Assembly: GCA_031258115.1 (NCBI GenBank)
Contig: JAIRNJ010000208.1
Location: 1-39,257, forward strand
Length of the DNA: 39,257 bases
Direction: 5' to 3'
DNA from: Treponema sp.
GTDB taxonomy: Bacteria > Spirochaetota > Spirochaetia > Treponematales > Breznakiellaceae
The position numbers were made by a program, and so were the translations under genes. Position 1 is the first letter of the stretch. Every line of letters begins with the position of its first letter. Below are positions 34,618 through 39,257 of the stretch, one piece after another. The notes below the pieces were generated by a model. It saw only the letters and a program-made list of their open reading frames with translations. It made no database searches and was not told where the DNA came from.

Positions 34618-36015
34618 ATGAAACTACTCCGTTTTGGCCCCTTTAGTTTTTATCGGGCAGCTTTTTCTATCGCCGCGCCTGTTATGCTCCAGCAGCTCAT
34701 CATGAGCATGGTTTCCCTGATCGACAACTTCATGGTTGCGGGCCTTGGGGACGTGAGCATGGCCGCGGTAAACGTGTCAAACCAGATCAACTTTATCCAC
34801 ATTGTGTTTATCAATATTATTGCAGGCGCCGGAGGCATATACCTCGCCCAGTTTATGGGTGCAAAAGATGAGGAAGGCATGGGTCAGGCTTACCGCTTCA
34901 AGGTGATCCTCGGCTTTGCCGTCTCCGTGCTCTACTTTATCCTCTGCTGGACCATACCGGAGGCGATGCTCTCCATGATGACCATGGGGAACGCGGCCCA
35001 GGCGGAAATCGTGGCGCTGGGTTCGACTTACTTACGGCTCACCTCATTTACCCTCGTGCCCATGGTGATCTCCAATGCGATAGGCAGCTCCTTCCGGGAG
35101 ATCGGCCGGCCTTCCGTGCCCCTGGTTATCTCCGCCGCGGCTACGGTGGTCAACACTGTGGGAAACTGGTTCTTCATCTACGGCAACCTGGGGGCTCCCC
35201 GGCTTGGGGTGAGCGGGGCGGCCATTGCCACCATCATTGCCCGCTTTGTCGAGGTGGCGGCCTTTATTATCTATGTGTATTGGGATAAAAAGCGGGGAAA
35301 GGCGCCTTTCTTTGTCCGTTTCAGCAGGATTCTCCATGTCAACTGGCAGCTTATCAGGGAAATTATGGCAAAATCGGCCATGATGTTCCTTTCGGACTTC
35401 TCGTGGATCAGTTCCGAAACCATCATGACGGCACTCTACAACGGCCGGGGCGGAGCCGAGGTGGTTGCGGGCATGGCCGCCGCCTGGACCATAGCCAATA
35501 TCTTTTTCCTGCTCTGGGGAGGGATCTTTACCACCACCGCGGTGCTTATCGGGGGGAGCCTGGGCGCGGGCAAACTCGACGAGGCCCGTAAACGCGCCGA
35601 ATGGATCAAGTCGGGTTCCACCGCAGCAGGATTTGTCATAGCAATTGTGGGAGCAGGAGTTTCCACCCTTCTCATCCCCCTGGTCTTCAGCAACCTGACG
35701 GTACATGCCAGGTCAATCAGCCTGGGCCTTGTCTATATCATTCTCTTCTACATGCCTTTCTGGGCTCTGCTCAACTCCATGTGGGCCATTTCCCGTGCGG
35801 GCGGGGACACCGCCATGGGCATGTACGCCGATGTGTCCGTGAATACCTTCCTCTTTGTGCCCGCCTGCTTCATTCTGGCCCTCTGCACAAGTATACATCC
35901 TGTAACCATGTTCGGCATCGTGAAGCTTACCGATATAGTCAAGTATTTTATCGCCCGGCATTTTCTCGGCAAGGAACGCTGGGTGCGGAATTTGACGGTA
36001 CAGAAACATGGATGA
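34618..36015 (+). CDS. MATE family efflux transporter
   Basis: 465 aa multi-TM; AAPVMLQQLIMSMVSLIDNFMVAGLGDVSMAAVNVSNQI. Confidence 0.92.
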   Translation: MKLLRFGPFSFYRAAFSIAAPVMLQQLIMSMVSLIDNFMVAGLGDVSMAAVNVSNQINFIHIVFINIIAGAGGIYLAQFMGAKDEEGMGQAYRFKVILGFAVSVLYFILCWTIPEAMLSMMTMGNAAQAEIVALGSTYLRLTSFTLVPMVISNAIGSSFREIGRPSVPLVISAAATVVNTVGNWFFIYGNLGAPRLGVSGAAIATIIARFVEVAAFIIYVYWDKKRGKAPFFVRFSRILHVNWQLIREIMAKSAMMFLSDFSWISSETIMTALYNGRGGAEVVAGMAAAWTIANIFFLLWGGIFTTTAVLIGGSLGAGKLDEARKRAEWIKSGSTAAGFVIAIVGAGVSTLLIPLVFSNLTVHARSISLGLVYIILFYMPFWALLNSMWAISRAGGDTAMGMYADVSVNTFLFVPACFILALCTSIHPVTMFGIVKLTDIVKYFIARHFLGKERWVRNLTVQKHG

Positions 36016-36078
36016 AAAACTCTTTGAATCTGTTTTCATAGCTTTTTTCTTTATGCCTTTTTGTATTATCTTTTTATT

Positions 36079-36921
36079 ATGAATAAAATTGTATCGAAAA
36101 AACAGCTTTCCGCGGATGTTTACGAGATGAGGGTGGAAGCGCCCCTCATTGCCGGGGCGCGGAAGGCGGGGCAGTTTATCATAGTGCAGATCGACAGCGA
36201 CTGGGGGGAGCGCATACCCCTTACCATCGCCGATGCGGATCCGGCTGTGGGAACCATTACCATGGTCTTTCAGGCCGTAGGGGCGACTACACACAGGCTG
36301 GCGCTGAAGGAACCGGGGGATCATGTGGAAAATATCCTGGGCCCTCTGGGTAATCCTACCCATATTGAAAAATTCGGAACCGTGGTATGCGTGGGGGGCG
36401 GTATCGGCGTAGCGCCGCTCTTCCCTATCGTTCAGGCGATGAAGGAGGCGGGCAATACCGTGAAGGTTATTACCGGCGCACGTACCAAAGAGCTCTTGAT
36501 CTTTGAAGAGCGGATGCGCCGGTTTGCCGACGAACTTGTCATTGTTACCGACGACGGCTCCTGCGGCCGCAAGGCCCTGGTAACCGGGCCCCTGAAGGAA
36601 TACTGCGCGGGGAAGCCGAAGCCGGACATGACGGTAGCCATAGGCCCGCCGGTCATGATGAAGTTCTGCGCCGCAACAACGAAGGAATTTGATGTGCCGA
36701 TCATGGTTTCCCTCAATACGATTATGATCGACGGCACGGGCATGTGCGGAGGCTGCAGGGTTACTGTCGGGGGTGAAACCAAATTTGTCTGTGTGGACGG
36801 CCCGGAGTTTGACGGTCATGCGGTGGATTTTGAAAACATGATGCTCCGCATGCGTTCATACAAGGAAAAGGAAGATGAGGATCATCACAAGTGTCATTTG
36901 AATTTGGGACTGGACATTTGA
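36079..36921 (+). CDS. nfnA: NfnA/SudB-like FAD/NAD-binding, 2Fe-2S oxidoreductase subunit
   Basis: MNKIVSKKQLSADVYEMRVEAPLIAGARKAGQFIIVQID, CVGGGIGVAPLFPIVQAMKEAGN, DGTGMCGGCRVTVGGETKFVCVDGPEFDGHAVDF. Confidence 0.75.
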   Translation: MNKIVSKKQLSADVYEMRVEAPLIAGARKAGQFIIVQIDSDWGERIPLTIADADPAVGTITMVFQAVGATTHRLALKEPGDHVENILGPLGNPTHIEKFGTVVCVGGGIGVAPLFPIVQAMKEAGNTVKVITGARTKELLIFEERMRRFADELVIVTDDGSCGRKALVTGPLKEYCAGKPKPDMTVAIGPPVMMKFCAATTKEFDVPIMVSLNTIMIDGTGMCGGCRVTVGGETKFVCVDGPEFDGHAVDFENMMLRMRSYKEKEDEDHHKCHLNLGLDI

Positions 36922-36967
36922 ACAGGGGATTTTCAATTTTAAAAATACTTTAGAAAAGGGGTAAAAC

Positions 36968-38485
36968 GTGAAGACCGGGGAAATTCTGGAAGCCGAAGCA
37001 GGGAAACTGCTCAGACCCATACTGGATAAAAAAGCCGCGGGAGAGAAACTTTCCGCAAAAGAACGCATGGCGATCCCTTCCCAGCAGATGCCCGCCCAGG
37101 ATCCGAAAGTCCGCAGAAGGAATGTTTACGAAGTTGCCCTGGGTTACGGCGAAGCCCAGGCCCGGCTTGAGGCGGAACGCTGTCTGGGCTGCAAAAATAC
37201 GCCGTGTATTGCGGGCTGTCCCGTGGGGGTGCCGATTCCCCGCTTTATTGCGGAGATCCAGGCGGGAAACTTCAAGGCCGCCGCGGATATTATCAAGGAA
37301 ACGAACCTGCTGCCGGCGGTTTGCGGCCGGGTCTGTCCGCAGGAAAAACAGTGTCAGGAACAGTGTACGCTGGGGAAGATCCTCAAAGATACGGAAAAGG
37401 CGGTAGCCGTTGGAAGGCTGGAACGTTTTGCCGCGGACTGGGAACGCTTACAGGGTGCGGTAAGCCTGCCGGTGGTAAAGGCCTCCACCGGGAAGAAGAT
37501 AGCCGTCATCGGCTCAGGCCCCGCCGGCCTTACCGCCGCCGCGGATCTTGCCCGCGAAGGCCACGGTGTTACTATCTATGAAGCTTTTCATAAGGCCGGC
37601 GGCGTGATGATCTACGGCATTCCTGAATTCCGTCTTCCCAAGACCATCGTCCAGGCGGAAGTTGAAGGACTGCGGAAGATGGGTGTCAAAATCGAAAACA
37701 ATTTTCTTGCGGGCCGAACCAGAACCATCACGGAGTTTCTTGAAAAAGACGGCTGTGATGCGGTCTTTATCGGCGCGGGAGCCGGACTTCCCAAATTCCT
37801 CGGCATCCCCGGAGAAAATCTGGTGGGAGTATTCAGCGCCAACGAGTATCTTACCCGTGCGAATCTGATGAAGGCCTATGACCGCGAAAAGGCCGACACC
37901 CCGGTATTCCTTTCAAATGTTGCGGCAGTCATAGGCGGCGGAAACGTGGCGATGGATGCGGCCCGCATGGCCCTGCGCCTGGGGGCCGCCGAGGTGCATG
38001 TGATCTACCGCCGTACACGCGGGGAAATGCCCGCACGGGCGGAGGAAGTGGAACACGCCATGGAAGAAGGAATCATCTTTGATTTCCTCCGCAATCCCAA
38101 CAGAATTCTGGGAGATGAAAAGGGCCGGGTTACCGGCATGGAACTTCAAAAGTTTGAACTGGGAGAAAGCGATGCCTCAGGCCGCAGAAGTCCTGTCGCC
38201 ATTGCAGGTTCGGAATACGGTTTTAATTGCGATACCGTTATTGTCGCCCTGGGCAACGAACCCAACCCCCTGCTTTCGAAAACCACCCCCGGCCTGCAGG
38301 CCGACAGGCGGGGCCGCCTCGTGGTCAACGAGGTGCAGAAAACCTCCCTGGACAGGGTTTATGCCGGGGGAGACATCGTGCTCGGCGCGGCCACGGTGAT
38401 TCTCGCCATGGGAGAAGGGCGGAAAGCCGCCGCAGAGATAAATGAGAGACTGAAAGAGAACAAATTTATCTCCGGGTCAGGATAA
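36968..38485 (+). CDS. nfnB: NfnB / glutamate synthase small-subunit-like FAD-dependent oxidoreductase
   Basis: 505 aa, GTG start; CLGCKNTPCIAGCPVGVPIPRFIAEIQAGNFKAAADIIKETNLLPAVCGRVCPQEKQCQEQCTLGK, VIGSGPAGLTAAADLAREGHGVTIYE. Confidence 0.8.
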   Translation: MKTGEILEAEAGKLLRPILDKKAAGEKLSAKERMAIPSQQMPAQDPKVRRRNVYEVALGYGEAQARLEAERCLGCKNTPCIAGCPVGVPIPRFIAEIQAGNFKAAADIIKETNLLPAVCGRVCPQEKQCQEQCTLGKILKDTEKAVAVGRLERFAADWERLQGAVSLPVVKASTGKKIAVIGSGPAGLTAAADLAREGHGVTIYEAFHKAGGVMIYGIPEFRLPKTIVQAEVEGLRKMGVKIENNFLAGRTRTITEFLEKDGCDAVFIGAGAGLPKFLGIPGENLVGVFSANEYLTRANLMKAYDREKADTPVFLSNVAAVIGGGNVAMDAARMALRLGAAEVHVIYRRTRGEMPARAEEVEHAMEEGIIFDFLRNPNRILGDEKGRVTGMELQKFELGESDASGRRSPVAIAGSEYGFNCDTVIVALGNEPNPLLSKTTPGLQADRRGRLVVNEVQKTSLDRVYAGGDIVLGAATVILAMGEGRKAAAEINERLKENKFISGSG

Positions 38486-38581
38486 GCGCACAGGAATTTT
38501 TAACCATGTGTTTATCCTGTCAAAAGGAGACCGAGCCTCTGATGCTGCGCAAGCAGCTTCCTCTTTAGGCCCCGAAGCGTA

Positions 38582-38593
38582 AACAGGCCTGTT
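38582..38593. promoter_or_regulatory. perfect 12-nt palindrome
   Basis: AACAGGCCTGTT. Confidence 0.4.
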
Positions 38594-38625
38594 ATGTGTC
38601 GTTTTTTGAGCCTCATCTACAAACT

Positions 38626-38651
38626 GTTTTGCGCCATGGACGGCGCAAAAC
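38626..38651. promoter_or_regulatory. strong intergenic hairpin at the boundary to the AT-rich right end
   Basis: GTTTTGCGCC-ATGGAC-GGCGCAAAAC, perfect 10-bp stem. Confidence 0.6.
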
Positions 38652-38714
38652 GTGTGATTATGTTTTTATTCTTATTGCCTTTATTTTCTCAAAACTATTA
38701 CAATATAAAAGCAA

Positions 38715-39128
38715 CTATTCATTGTATTTTCCAATAGCATTACAAATGGCATTTACAACCTGTTTTGTATCCTTTTTGATTGAAGATTCCCAAAACCTCA
38801 AAACATGCCAGCCTTGTTTTTGTAAAGTCTCGGTCACGTAAATATCTCGTTCCCTGTTCCTTTTAAATTTCTTTTCCCAATATTCAATGTTTGTAGTTGG
38901 CATTATGACTTTTTGGGGATTGCAATGCCAAAAATCGGAGTCAATAAATACTACAATTTTTTTGCGTCTAAAAACAATATCCGGTTTTCCTATTATTTTA
39001 TCAACGTGTTTGGAAAAATATATTTTGCGATGTTTTAGCTCGTTCATTACAAGCAGTTCCGGCACAGTGTTTTTTGACCGTATCTGCTTCATGTTTTTAC
39101 GCCGTTGTTCCGGGGTTAGATAGTCCAT
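38715..39128 (-). CDS. vsr: very short patch repair (Vsr-like) endonuclease
   Basis: 137 aa; MDYLTPEQRRKNMKQIRSKNTVPELLVMNELKHRKIYF...KPDIVFRRKKIVVFIDSDFWHCNPQ...YWEKKFKRNRERDIYVTETLQKQGWHVLRFWESSI. Confidence 0.9.
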   Translation of the reverse strand: MDYLTPEQRRKNMKQIRSKNTVPELLVMNELKHRKIYFSKHVDKIIGKPDIVFRRKKIVVFIDSDFWHCNPQKVIMPTTNIEYWEKKFKRNRERDIYVTETLQKQGWHVLRFWESSIKKDTKQVVNAICNAIGKYNE

Positions 39129-39136
39129 AATATAAA

Positions 39137-39256
39137 TTAAACATGAAAATCCATGTAATATTCTTCATCTGAGAATTTATAGAATGTTACATCAGTTCTG
39201 CCATAATGTTCGAGATTTATCCGCCAAACAGGTGCTCCATTAGGTACACCAATTCT
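39137..39256 (-). CDS. 3' end of an unidentified gene running off the right edge
   Basis: Minus-strand open frame ending RIGVPNGAPVWRINLEHYGRTDVTFYKFSDEEYYMDFHV*, stop at 39137-39139, 8 nt before the vsr start; absent from the supplied ORF track. Confidence 0.55.
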   Translation of the reverse strand, partial: RIGVPNGAPVWRINLEHYGRTDVTFYKFSDEEYYMDFHV

Positions 39257-39257
39257 A

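Noticed and set aside
35713-36819. 368-aa minus-strand ORF
   Set aside because: Antisense to the MATE and NfnA genes; translation is His/Arg-rich without recognisable domains.

Overview
This 39.3 kb bacterial window is mostly GC-rich and densely coding. Signal peptides ending in FAGGKK, the BMP/PnrA-type nucleoside importer and conserved hypotheticals suggest a spirochaete (treponeme-like) chromosome; that taxonomy is inference. No rRNA, tRNA, CRISPR array or transposase gene was recognised. The clearest unit is a tightly packed operon at 3877-13098: DeoR regulator, BtpA/SgcQ-family TIM barrel, BMP-type substrate-binding protein, ABC ATPase, two permeases, COG0402-type amidohydrolase/deaminase and FGGY sugar kinase. 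It looks like an uptake and catabolic system for a nucleoside or nucleoside-like glycoside. Other genes include a GH78 rhamnosidase, acyl-ACP thioesterase, Gfo/Idh-ThuA pair, LarA-family protein, two DUF4143-type AAA ATPases, a PfkB kinase, a receiver-like/HATPase/cNMP fusion protein, D-Ala-D-Ala ligase, a TrxB-GH3-GNAT cluster, a radical SAM/SPASM plus GT1 glycosyltransferase pair divergent from a MATE exporter, an NfnAB-like pair, and a Vsr endonuclease following a truncated gene at the right edge. Structure outside the genes includes a 34-nt repeat shared by two convergent intergenic regions, one copy inside a MITE-like hairpin array flanked by GAATTAG direct repeats. There is also a 16-nt palindromic word present twice in opposite orientation, and a tandem 22-nt palindromic repeat upstream of one DUF4143 ATPase. 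Several intergenic regions carry stacked hairpins. All calls come from reading the sequence; no database search was run.
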